Shown here: positions 49,701 to 61,700 of the stretch, in pieces
How positions within the stretch are numbered: position 1 is the first letter of the stretch
How the letters are laid out: the number at the start of each line of letters is the position of its first letter
From: Takakia lepidozioides
Taxonomy: Eukaryota; Streptophyta; Takakiopsida; Takakiales; Takakiaceae
Assembly (NCBI GenBank): GCA_030704615.1
Contig: CM060733.1
Location: 19,160,001 to 19,224,000, forward strand
Direction: 5' to 3'
DNA: 64,000 nt
Translations under genes and position numbers: made by a program
The notes under the pieces: model-generated
The model's input: only the letters and a program-made list of their open reading frames with translations
Database searches by the model: none
Told to the model about the DNA's origin: nothing

Positions 49701-52405
49701 GTGGCTGGGTGTTGCGGGCCCCACTTTCTTGTTTCTTGTTTCCTTTATTCCATTAGATGCTACCCAGATGTTCTTTAGTTTCATGTCATTTCATTTGAGT
49801 CATTTCTTTCTCTGCACCATAGGCTAAACTGTGATTCTACTAGCGCAAAATTCTGCAATGTTGCTGAAATTGTGGCTATTTGACCACAGAACTTGCACAA
49901 AGCACCACTGGTTTGCACCATGCTGGAAATTCTGCAAACCTTTTTATTCTGGCCATGACAGTGGCACCAGAAGGGAGCCACTGGCTACACTATGTTTGAG
50001 GACTTCTTAGCAGTCTTGTACTATGACAGTGATAAGCAATCTCCTATAATGACTAGGAATCAGTGATCTTGAGCTTGGTTAGCATCCAACAAGCACACGG
50101 AGCATTGGGTTTGAATTGAACTAAGGGAATTTTGGAGTCTAAGATCTTCCTGTATGAAGCTCATTTACATGGTCCCAAACATATGGTTGCACCCCCTCAG
50201 CTTTCTATCAGCCAACAAAGAGTTTCTTAGTTTTTCTAACCCACCATCTCTGGAAAGGGTAGAAATGCCATCCGCCATTGCTGAATATAATTCACAAGTT
50301 CAATTGATTACACCACTGACAAAACAGGACTACAACCTTCACATAAGAAGATAAATTTGAGATAGAAACTGGGAATTAATTCACCTCCTGTTGTAAGACT
50401 GCAAATGCCTGTCTTGTTTTGTTGTTACGAGTTCGCTCCCTCTCCAATTGCATATTAAGGAGCCGGTTCTATCACGCAAGAGCAACACTCCTCACTATTG
50501 CATTCATTTGGCATGTTATTTGAAGCAGAGACTTATGACTTGCCAAATTGGTAGGGTTTCCCTCCTTTGCATGAAACCTTCCGGTAAGAGACCCACAACC
50601 AATGGTCCTCCTACCCAAATTCTGGTGATCTCATATACATGAAGGAATAATCATTGGAAAGCACCGTGTATTAATGAAGCATGAGGGCCTGCACCTCATA
50701 TTATGTATCATTCCAGATAATGCCAAGAACATTGAATGTGGGGTCGGGTGTTAGCATCTTGCATGCCAGTCTCCAAAAAACACAAGTATATGGAAACAGT
50801 GTGACAAGTATATTCTGTCGCTTCATGCCTGAATGTTGTGTCCCCACATACCTCCTAATGTCCAGTTGACTTACATCTACTGAACAAACACCATCAGTGC
50901 AGAAGTAGTAACTATAACATACTACTGGTGGAAGTATGTGAAATTCATGGTGATTTTAAGAATTGGAGACAACACCACCACGATAACGACTAAAAATAAA
51001 TAATGCCAGTCATTACCAAAGAGTGGAAAAGTACCTTCTTAAACAAGTCTAGGATCTTGGACTCTCTTAGGTCACCTTCTCCACTCCCAATGATGGCTAA
51101 CACCTCCCTGCGAGTGTTGCAGGCGCAATGAGCATCTCCCTTCAACATGCAAAGTTATGTGAACCAAATGGCACAGAAATTACAGACCTTATTGTCACCC
51201 ACGATCTTGTAGCTGGAATAACAGTGCCTAGATTCCTGAGCAATGTATGCATACATTGGAGGTCTGGCAAATCTGCTGCTTGAAGGCTCATTGGTCAAAG
51301 CCTGTTTACTATGTTCTTTCAATAGTTGGATAGGATAGCTAATGAGTCAGATAGGATTGCGATGTTAAATTCCTTGGAAGAGAGCTTAATTATTCATGGC
51401 TTTCAAGTCTTGATTGGTTAACTGGCTATGCACCAGCAAACACTTTGTGTGGCTATATACCAACTGCACCCTTTTAAGGTTAGCCCTAAGTAGTAATAGC
51501 AACCTGGGATTCCATGAACATTTCGCCAGACACCTGCTAAGAAACTGCAACAAGGAAGTCTAACCACCCAATTGTGCTCAACATGTATTCAAAACTGGTT
51601 TCGCATTACCAAAGAGGTGTTAGTCACCAAACGGCTGATAGTCCAAAACTGTCTGTAATGCAGTGAGAGGCGCAATGTGCATAATCTCGCAGATAGGACA
51701 TTTTTTCATTTTGAAATGGCTAAGACTGTGTATCCATACTATAGCCTGTCAACATCTTAAGCCACGCAGTTTTTATTAATGTGTGAAAGAGATACTTGGA
51801 GTACCTTAGTTTTATGATTTCATCAGCCTGTTCATCGAGTTGTTCTTGCAGAGGATTTACTTCCGGTACCTGCATTAATTTATGGGATTTGATAAGAATG
51901 GCTGGCAAAGTGTTACTACCTCCGATATCGCACGTACCATTTCGAAGCCTGCGATACAATCTGAAGCAAGAACTCACCTCCCGTAGAACCCCGAAGTTTT
52001 TACGTTTACTTCTGTAGGTGGGCCTTCTATACTACCACTTGGTCATGTTGGCCGCTCGCGGTTGATAGAGGGAAATAAACATTAGGAGAGAAGGGTTTAA
52101 TTTCAGGGTTGCGCTAGGGCAAACAAAGGCTGCCAAAAAAATGTTCTTGGCACAAGAGGCGTCCAGCGGACAGGGGTTTAAAGTCTGTCTGCACAAAATC
52201 ATGGCCACTATTCGGAGTTTGAATCCGCAGGACAGTTTCTTCCATTGCAGAGTCTTAAAAAACTGAATGTGGACTGAAGGAAGGGGGATACGGAGAAAGA
52301 GAGAACTGCAGCCGCAGCCGCAGCCGCTTCTTCAGCTGCTTTCATTTCAGCTTCTTTCTTGGCTGCTTCATCGGCCTTTATCGATAATTTTTTCTTTGGT
52401 GCCAT
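46772..52405 (-). CDS. CCDC13: CCDC13-like coiled-coil (centriolar satellite/ciliary) protein, partly resolved
   Basis: Exons found are 52405-52307, 51869-51805, 51107-51035, 50468-50385, 48991-48886, 48383-48327, 48065-47892 and 46855-46772. The peptides follow the order of human CCDC13: GSGEGDLRESKILDLFKKN then RLLNMQLERE; KLHHIIQREVGEHIPLQK, like LAREVGEDINVQQ; then EEGSGWVGRSEQVSLLR, DKVAELKVQVEEL, and MGLLLGKSTNDDLLIQALT, like MGTLVEKGRHDDELIDALM. CCDC13 is a centriolar-satellite protein needed for ciliogenesis in animals. The start MAPKKKLSIK leads into a Lys/Ala/Glu helix and a polyalanine run encoded by GCN triplets. At least one exon between 50385 and 48991 is missing (phase mismatch), as are one near 47.1 kb and the C-terminal exons. 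A LINE tail lies at 48,478-48,545. Confidence 0.7.
48478..48545 (-). mobile_element. LINE family A 3' tail
   Basis: In reverse orientation this reads GATGTTATAAAGCACC followed by repeated CATTT, the same end as the element at 1-755. Only the last tens of bases are recognisable. It lies between two exons of the CCDC13-like gene. Confidence 0.75.
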
Positions 52406-53756
52406 GATGGCACCTGACTTGGATAGTGAAGTTAATGTGGGTAAATGGACCCCGAATCAAGTCTTGAAAATTCGGTGGCGGATCAACAATTATGAGCCCT
52501 AGGAAATCTGTGAGGTCTGGTCGTCTGGTCCTGATTCAGATTCGTGGGTCGTTGGCCTCTGAATCGACCCTATACCCGTGTATGCAATCACAGCGCCAAA
52601 CCCATGTCTGTGTTATGCTCTCTACGTCTCCCTTTACTATCCATATATGGGAGCCCTGAATAAATTCTACCACGAGAAATCCTGAAGCAGCAAACGGCCC
52701 AAGACGCCCAAGAATGAAAAAATCCTCTTTTCCGATTAGAGTGGAGTAGCGAGCGCGAAGAGATTTCACTTCTGGCAGGAACGAAGACAGACGCAGGCAA
52801 AGTAATGGTGAACGCAACGATGAACTGGGACTTTACCATGACAAATGCAGCAGAAACGTTTAAGAAGAAACACTCACAAACATTGAGAAGACAGAACAGC
52901 TAATCGTATAACGTCAAACAAGCGAAAGAAACGAAGAACCCAAACACAAGATTTCAAAAACTGATACTCAGAGAGCGAGAGAGGCAAACTTGTGATTGAA
53001 TTTGCCTTCCATTTGCGAGAGAGGGGAAGGGGAGGCTGGGCGCCCACAAACCCAACAATCTCAACCATCCATCGGGATCCGACGGCCCACACTAGGGAAC
53101 CTTAAACTACGTCATTAACGTTAAACTATTTGAAACTAACGACGCATGTACGCCGTCGATTCTTGATCGACTAAACAACCCATTTTATTTTATTTTTATT
53201 ATTTTATTTTAAGGGGATGAAGCCCCGATAATTTATTTCTGGGGAAAAAATAAACCCCTGTGGGGCCATAAGGCATACACACCTTTCGGTGAGGGCGAAC
53301 CCGAGATACTTTTAACAACGAGAAAACCATCCGAGTGGATGAAAGTATTAACTCAAGAGGTACCCCTAGAGCCTGGCTATGGCTTGGCTATGGCTCACGA
53401 GATGCGAGCTTTCAAGAGAGAGAGAAGAATTGCGACGGGAGATTGTCAACAATGGAAGATGGGTTCTACAACAGCGATGAAGAGAAAACCCCATTACATG
53501 CAGCATACAGACGGAGAGCAGTCTGGACCGTCTGCTATAGGGGAAGAAGAAGCGTAGAATAAGCATTGATCTGGCAAGCAATGGAGGAGAAAAGTGGGGA
53601 AGTGCAGACAGGGATCTACGAAGGAAAGGGAGCCTGGACCGGCTGCAAATTGGGATTTCAGATAACCTCTGAACTCTGAAAAGTAACTATACGAGAGAGA
53701 AAGGACAGACAAGGGCGGAACTAAGTGAAAGGAAAAAAAAAAAAAAAAAAAAAAAA
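52406..53756. other. Upstream region of the CCDC13-like gene with repeat remnants
   Basis: The region up to about 53,180 is the presumed promoter side of the CCDC13-like gene. At 53,184-53,315 an AT-rich run of TTTTATTTTA type is followed by AAGGGGATGAAGCCCC, CTGGGGAAAAAATAAACCCC and GGGCGAACCCGAG, the same order of blocks as at 29,690-29,840. A 24-base A run lies at 53,733-53,756. No coding exon was recognised. Confidence 0.45.
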
Positions 53757-54090
53757 TTGCCGCTCGCAAAGAGGAAGCCTGCATGGAGATCTACTAGTCG
53801 CAGCAGAGTCTGGTGGAGCGCTTCCCAATATGCTTCCGTTGACCTCCCTTTCAAATTCGGGTGATTCAAGGCGGCGAAGTTGCTGCGAACTGCCAGGAGT
53901 TTGGTGGGCTTTTGGACCATTGACAGCTTGACGTCGAAGAGCAGCTGCATAGGAACTCGTTTCTGCCCCCAAGATCTTTGGAATTTCCTGAGGAGCCCCG
54001 GTTCAGCCTCTGGATCCCTGCTGATGTCTGCATGCATTTTAACCCAAGCCTTTCTTGCCTCAATCTGGACCTCATGAAATATTGTAGACA
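53757..54090 (-). other. Candidate coding exon or retro-element remnant, unknown family
   Basis: One minus-strand frame stays open for more than 100 codons and has protein-like composition: EVQIEARKAWVKMHADISRD, LLRKFQRSWGQKR and LKGRSTEAYWEALHQTLLRL. It is preceded by a pyrimidine-rich, acceptor-like sequence near 54,070-54,110 and runs into the poly(A)/poly(T) tract at 53,733-53,756. I cannot name a family. It could be an exon of an unannotated gene or a decayed transposon protein. Confidence 0.3.
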
Positions 54091-55127
54091 GTAAAACAGA
54101 GAGACAACCTCTCTCGATTTAGAGTATTTAAATCGTATCTAAATTCGTACTTTATAATACCTTCTTCCCTCCTATAATACACTACTGAAGGTTATGTGCT
54201 CTTCATCATCTGTAAGGTTCACAGATTTCTCTTCTACCAGAAAGTTACTCTTTGCTGTATTATTTTGAAAGCCAAGCAGGCGGCTTCAACCTGAATTCAG
54301 TAGAGCAGAGACTCTTCAACATTGTGGACTGGACTGCATCTACTACCAGCAACCAACTCATGCAAGCTGCTCAATGTGTATCAGAAAGAAAAAGTAGCAG
54401 ACATTAGGCATGGGACTTGCAAGGTTTTTAGTTTTGCTCAAGTGGTGAATGCATGCGGCAAAAACCCTTTTACAGCAAACAGTCAGGTAGAAACTAGAAA
54501 CACTGAATCAAGTGTCCGTAATTCAACTCAAAAGAATATATCAAAGGAACACTACCCTGATCATTATGGCTGGGAATTATGCTTTGCATCAAGAGCAATG
54601 AAGACAAAAATACTGTTAAGAGTTGCATTGGATGGCAAGACCCCAGAGCTCTTGGGCTCTGGATAATGATCGATAATAAAATGGCCTTATGAGGAAGCAA
54701 GCACACTGCTAGCTTAGTCTCTACAGGTCACAATGCTACTCTCTCTTGCTCTGTTTCTCTCCTTCTCTCTCCAATGTACATATCAATCTCAGCAACTCGG
54801 GCAGAAATTTTGCCCGATTGACCCAGCAACCCTTCTTCTCATGTCCTCCCAAGCACCTGGCCAGCTAAAATCAACACATCAGCATCTTCCACTCTGAGAT
54901 CGAAACTTGAGGGTCAGATGCCAGACTCAACACAGGCAGAGAATTGCAACCATGTGAGCAACATGCAGAAATGGAGACAACACAAATTGTTTCTCCTGCC
55001 GTGTATAAGAGACTATAGGTTGATACTACTGTCTTCAGAGGCTACTCATCTTTGTCAAAGGATTCAGTCATGGGCTGAAATGCTTAGCTTCATGAGGCCA
55101 TCCCTTTGAGCAGCCATTCAGGGCTAC
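54091..55127. other. Intergenic, nothing recognised
   Basis: No exon, repeat or RNA gene was recognised between the candidate exon and the LINE fragment. The region is AT-rich around 54,120-54,180. Confidence 0.4.
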
Positions 55128-55144
55128 TCTATTTTGGTTTTCAG

Positions 55145-55590
55145 CCCACTCTTGGCACTAGACTGAAATTTAAACTCAGGGCGGGAAGCCTGCCTTTGAA
55201 CAGCAAACAGAAGCAGAGAGGAAAGGGAGAGTGCAATTGCCCGTTGTGTGGGCAACCTGAAGACAATATTCATTTTCTGATTCATTGTCCGGGGTTCTCT
55301 CACCAGAGAGACGCTCTCTTCAAATCTATCAAGGGAATTGTGCCTGTACCTCTGTTTACCAACTTTGAAAGTCTCGAGGCTGAGCCAAAAGCCCAGGCAC
55401 TTTTGGGGCCTAGTTATTGGGCAAACCACACACAGCAGGTTGATGCTTGTGTAAAGGTAAGTCCAAGGTAAGTCTTACTACCAGCGTCAGCCCCTGACAA
55501 AGGTAAGTTGCTGTCCCTTTGTGTTCCGCTCAAACTGGACGCGGGGTTAATGGCCACAAGGCTACGGCAAACAACGTCTTATGAGTACAT
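55145..55590 (+). mobile_element. 5'-truncated LINE fragment (family B) with 17-bp target-site duplication
   Basis: It encodes the family B C-terminus ([39 protein letters not shown]) and ends with the family 3' sequence CAACGTCTTATGAGTACAT. A deletion near 55,460 removes part of the frame. It is flanked by TCTATTTTGGTTTTCAG (55128-55144) and TCTATTTTGGTTTGCAG (55591-55607), a 17-bp duplication with one mismatch. The insertion is 3' of the vacuolar sorting receptor gene. Confidence 0.9.
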
Positions 55591-55762
55591 TCTATTTTGG
55601 TTTGCAGCTGTTTCTTTGTTTACTCTGCATTCTTGTCCCACATGCTCTTCGACCTTCCTGTGGATGTCATTATTTCTCAAATTCTCTGATTCTCTCTCCC
55701 ACTCCGGGTAGACACTTACATCTGTGAAATAGATGTTGGGTCTCAGCAACTCTACCTGCGTT

Positions 55763-58700
55763 TTAAGCATTGTCTTCCACGTGATGGTTCACCTCGTTCT
55801 GACTATCCAAGGGCATGTACTGCGCCATGATGGCCCTTATCTCTGAATCCATATACGACTGCCAACACCCACCATTCATCGAAGGTTATTTAAGTCAGTG
55901 CCATGCAAGCAAACCATCAATTTGCACTAGAATAGTTCGTCTCTCAAAACCAGTTTTGCCAGATTACCAGTCGTGTTTGGTATCATATCCCAGCATGGAA
56001 ATGTACTGCACTTTCGTGGATTGTGTCGCATACAATCTTGATGTTTTGAATTCAACAAAACATCAACCAGAGGCCTAACTGAAAAAGGCCAGGTCATTCA
56101 GCATTACAATCCAGCAATGATCTCAAGTACACGTACCCGGAGTCTGTACTTATAGACAATGTAGCCACCTACTCCAACCACCGCCATGCCAGCGAGCACA
56201 AGGAGTGAAACCACCCATCCAACCCTTGTCTGTGAAGTTTTCTTGCCTGCAAAAACGGGGAGAGTAACAAAGATCTCCAACAGCTTCAAAAAGATGGCAA
56301 AAATTTGAAGCATCTATAGTAAAGCTTAATGTGCCAACAAGTCTCACTTTTAGCAGGAAAACTTTGCAGTGCACCAGCATAGAAGAACTATTTCATACCA
56401 AGGCAACAGGAAGGGGTGAAGTTGTGACTTACTGATGCATGTATCATGTTCTCTGAAATAGAGAAGGTCGCCTGAGCATCCGCATTCATAACCACCCCAT
56501 GTGTCTTTGCAATTGCATTCGGAACACTGACACTTGGTCTTCTCTTTGCATTCGTTGATATCTAGATCAAGTTAGAATCCAATTGTATGTCACTCATATA
56601 GATGACATCCCAAGGACATTGCGTCTCAAAGACCAGTTTGATAAACAGAATCACATGCAGAACCCATCAGGACCTGTGAAACACTCATGTTCCTCTTTGT
56701 TACTGGTGCAAATTGTAAAGAATGCCACCAACCATACCTGTTACATTCAAGTCTTGTTTATGGAGTTTCAATGAAGGCATGTAAGGCACTATGCCACAGT
56801 AAAGCCCAGGTGGTATTCTCACATGACATATTTGTCTTTCTATAGTTACCAGGAAGTGCCAACTCTTTTGATTGCAATGCGAGAGAGATGGAACAGAGGG
56901 AGAAACTGACAATGACAAACTAAAACCAACAGCACAAGCCATTTAATTAAGGACGTAGAGTCTACCAACACACTCGTTGATGCCATCCCCTATGAAGCCT
57001 TCTGGGCAATGGCACCCTTTGAGCTGTGTATCCTGCATCCATAGTTGGACAAACTCACCTCAACTTGCCTGTGAATCATTTACCAATAAATGTAATGAAG
57101 ATACAGCTGCTCCCTGGCTATTATCATCATAAATGAATATGCCATAGAAACATCAAGTGTTACCGAGCAAGCAGAGAAAGTAAGGTCGCCACGAGTATCG
57201 TGCCAGCAACCACCATTGTTAATTTTGCACCGTTCCGACCCCGTGGCTGTTTTGCAAACACGCAGTGTAATTAGAACACGCTCCTACAGCTGGAATCGAC
57301 TTTCGGCACCAGGAAAGATCCTCTAGATTTCGATTAGACACCTTCAGTGGGAAATGCTGCAAGAGCCCTCCTCCCTCCATTCCTACTCTTTTCTGGGATA
57401 TGAATGCAAACTGAGGACATAGGGACAACCAAATGAAATCAACAGTTTCAATGACGGTTGTCAGTACGTATGCATTTACAATCAGCTTACAGCAATGCAA
57501 GACTCAAAAATGTGAGCAGATCTGAAGTGGCAACAAGGAATATTACGATCAACAACGAGACAGAGAAAATCACCTTCACAGGAACTATAACCATCACCAG
57601 TGAGCTGAACCCCTTCAACCATGGGACACTGGCAGACACGGCCCCGAAAGGTATCCTGTGCATGAGAGCATCACATAGCTTTAGGCTGCGGAGACAGGCA
57701 GCAGTGCTGGTAGCCTTTCAAGTTATTAGAAAAAATCCTCTAATAACACCTGAACTGTATGGGGGTCAACAACTCCTCGACACATGGGGCCATGGCAGAA
57801 CAGACACAGGCCACTTTCCAGCCTCAAACCATCACCTTCATTAACCACCACCAATGACAATCATTTCATGGAACGAGCCACAAGTTATGGCCCTAACACT
57901 TTAGAAACATGTTTGATATAAACCAAGATATACAATGTTCAACTGTGTGAGATAGAAACTTACCTTGCAAGCAGAAACATTGGCTTTCTTGTCTTCCCAG
58001 CAGCCTCCATTGTTTGTCATACATTCATTAGACTCCACTCCTGCAAATGCAGGCAACCATCATGTGAAATCAAAGGTATCAGCCTGCCCAGCTGTATGCT
58101 GATGTGGTCAAATTCACTATGGTTCTAAAAACAAACTTTCAACAACCTTTCCCACATCAACTCATCCCACACCTTCTGTATCTGTGGAGCTACCAACTTT
58201 GAAGACCACATCTGGGGGGGGTGCAGCTTTCTCCAACATTCCAAAAATACCCATTTCAAGATATTGAATTAGGGTTCTACCAGTGTCTAATACGTATGTG
58301 TGTTCTTCCTCAGTTCAACATTGCTGAGAAGAGAAACACCTGCAACTCAGAATGAATGGTGGTCCCTGAGATTTTCCTGGTTTACACAGACTTCTCTGGA
58401 GCAAATTCCTCTTTTCCTCCATTCCAGTAGTGTGACTTACCTTGATATAAACACATAGTACGGGCTTTCCAGGTATCCCCTTCACAGAAGCATCAATCGA
58501 ACAGAGGTGCAGGAACCATGTTCTTGATGTTCCTGAAGAGGGTTACTCTCAGGTGAGACATTGTACCAGAAAATGGATATTGTCTTCTGGTTGCCCACAC
58601 ATCAGGCACTTACAATTTCCTTTTCCTCTCTGCATCTGTTGATTGCTCAAGGGTAGGCTCCCTGCCCTGAGTTTAAATTTCAGTATAGTGCCGAGGATAG

Positions 58701-61700
58701 GTAGGCCCTTCAGATCATCCTTAAGGTCCTTGCCCATGGCACAGACTGGAAACAAGACCAGGGAGATAAGTCCCAAAGTAGAAGCTGCTGCAGGAAGTTG
58801 TCAGACACGGTGGCGTCCAACAAATGGCGTAGTACTTAGGGCACAAGGCCGCCTTATATATGTTGAATGTCACCCGTTATAGCCAACCCAACTATAAAAA
58901 GGGGTCGTTGGGTCAACTGATCATTTAATGTGTGGCTTCCTTGAGTCTTGGGGAGGTTTGGGCAATCGCATTGCCCAGTTACGGCCGTTAGAAGGTTCCA
59001 AAAACGGAAGGCAGTAGCCCTGTGACACCATACTTTACGCTTGATTCGACAGGAGTCAACCCCCTCATGGACATCTAAGTTGTACATTCTGTTAATGTTG
59101 CACAATAGGATTGATAGTACTACTTGCACCTGTTGGCACCCAGTCAGAAGCTGAATGGAATGGACTCCATCCAGACGACAACAAAGTCTCGCAGATAATA
59201 CTCCCACCTCAGTTTCCAATGTGTGAATGTTTGGAAAGTGATGCCATACCATCACTCAGACAAACTGGTGGATCTGTGGTCTCCTTATATCCTGAACAGA
59301 TGGCCTTCAGTACAGCTCCCTTGTCTAGCTTCCCTGCAAGAAGGAAATGATACAGTATAATTGTGGGATGATATCTGATATACATTACTCTACATCGGTT
59401 TGGAATAAGCAAGAGGCCTATGTCCTACACAAGACTCGTATGTGCAACTCCCAAGGCCAAGCCAATGTTTGTGAATGTGCTTGTTCAATGTGTAATGCTG
59501 TCAAAATTCGTAATGGAGTGACCACGGTTAGGTTTCCAAATTAGTCTCAATTAGTCTTAAGTTCATGTAGTCTTAACAACGTCCCTGAGGGCAGCAGTCA
59601 TATGCAGGGTTCATAAAAAGAAAGAGTAAATTCCGGCCAGATCAGTGCAACACAAGTGAGCTTTCAAGTAAGCTCCCACATATATGGGGATTAAAAATCC
59701 ACTAATACGTGAAGTCCTAGCCGCCACTCTATAGCTGTCTTCTGATTTTGTTCTCAGCTAATTTCGTACACTGGATTTATGAACCAGATTAGATCATTGA
59801 ATCTTTACAGGAAACCCAACACTCACAAAGGCCCCGGCCACAAACCTCGGTACTGCCTGTTGTTGATAATGAGGGTGGGCAGAATGGTGATATCACCGCG
59901 TGAACCTGATCCCACCTGCCAGACTCAAATTCACCATGAGCAGAGGAAGGGCAGCTGCTTGGGACTGTTGTAAACCTCAGTATTCCCCTCTCTTGTCAGG
60001 GCTAATTCTTGTGATTAGCAGCAGAACTAATTTTGTAAGCTAAGACTTGAAGCAGTGCCCGCAAGCCCAAAGAAGTTAAGCAACACCCTGCATGAAATGT
60101 CTCTGACCGTAAGGATGCCTGTACTCTTTGAGTCCAGTGTTTGCTGCTGCCATATGACAACAGTCCCATGGTGCACTAATGGCTGAGATGACCTTGCAGC
60201 AACTTCCATTCCTGACAGAAGTCTATGTTGGGGTACCCTTGCCAAGTTCCCAAAGTCCTTAATGTGGATTCAGAAGAAGAAAACTGGCAAGTGTCACTGA
60301 GTGCATTCTTGATCCATTAAGGCTACTATGTCCTTCAGGAGAAGGTGGTTTGAAACAGCCATCTTATAGTTTTTTTTAAGTCTTCCACCAAGAACTCAAA
60401 GCCTCCAATGTCGAGGAGGCTCCACCTGCCACTACATTTACCAAATGCTTCCAACGCAGGCCGGAAGTGGATTTGAACCCAACATGACCTTTGGGGGCAA
60501 AGTGCCAACCACTGCTGTCTGCTGGAAGATTCAAAACATAACAGAGCGACAGCATAGGTCTGAAGAGAACCAGGCTCAAAATACTTTATATGCTTACTTC
60601 ATATCCAATCAGATAGGTCAGAGGGGAAAATAACTCGTCTACTATACATTCCCATGCTGCCAAAGCATTGAACAGAAATATTTACAATTCCTGATTACCA
60701 CCCATGAACGAATACAGATCATACCCACCTGAGCATCTTGCTCACTCTTCAAAAGAGGGTGATCCTCATCTGCTTCAGTATTTCGCATACAATCGCGAAC
60801 AGATTTGGCATCCAAAGCTGCAAGCACGTACACTTTTTTAATCTTCATAGTACTAAAAAGAAACCGTGTTAAACTTTGCCAGAATTACACCCTTCTGCAG
60901 ATTTATTAACTCTCTCTCTCTTTCTCTCCATGGCCACAAGGCTACGGCACACAACGTCTTATGAGTACATTCTCCATTCTACCCTTTGTGGGCACGGGGT
61001 CAATGGCCACAAGAAACAATGTCTTATGAGTACATTCTCTCCAACTGTTGACTTTGATTCCACAATAACATCTCTCTTCTGCTAAACATCAACCCTCTTT
61101 CAAGCAGGGAGGGAAGTTTACATAGAGACCGGAGAACTTCTTCTGCACACTCCTGGTTGTATTTCTTCTCCTTCATGGGACAACGGATTTGGAAATCGGT
61201 CACATAGTCCCACCATACCCAAGGTCGCTTGATGTCATTGGTAACCTTGAAAACACAAAGCTGCCTCAAATTCTCAATAACCACATCCTTCCCGTCATAG
61301 CCTGTGGTAAAATCCTGCTCTGGGTCAGGGGCACAGTACCGGCCATGATTGATGCACTGCGCTTTACACTGCTTACTAGTAATAAAGGCTTGGGGACAGA
61401 ACCAGGTGATGTAGTGGGGTGTGAAGAGTGTGTAACCCCCTTTCTCCAAAAGCTGGGCAGCGCCCTTGAAATTCTTCACAAAATCAATTTGTGCATCACA
61501 TTTGGACCCGCACTCATCGTTGCTATTGGTCCAAAACTCGTATTCTACACGGTCGTCCGGGTGAGGGAGTGCTTCCCGCCAGTCGAGGTTGATGTTCACC
61601 ATCTCCGACCCAGTTAATGCCTTCTTCAGATCATCGCCAAAGCCCTTCTCAATCAGCGCTGATGGAATTGTGATGTTCGGTAAAAAGTTTGCAAGGGGGT

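Noticed and set aside
60368-60535. A functional tRNA gene
   Set aside because: A and B boxes are recognisable but no paired acceptor stem or clean anticodon arm could be found; a SINE is the better reading.
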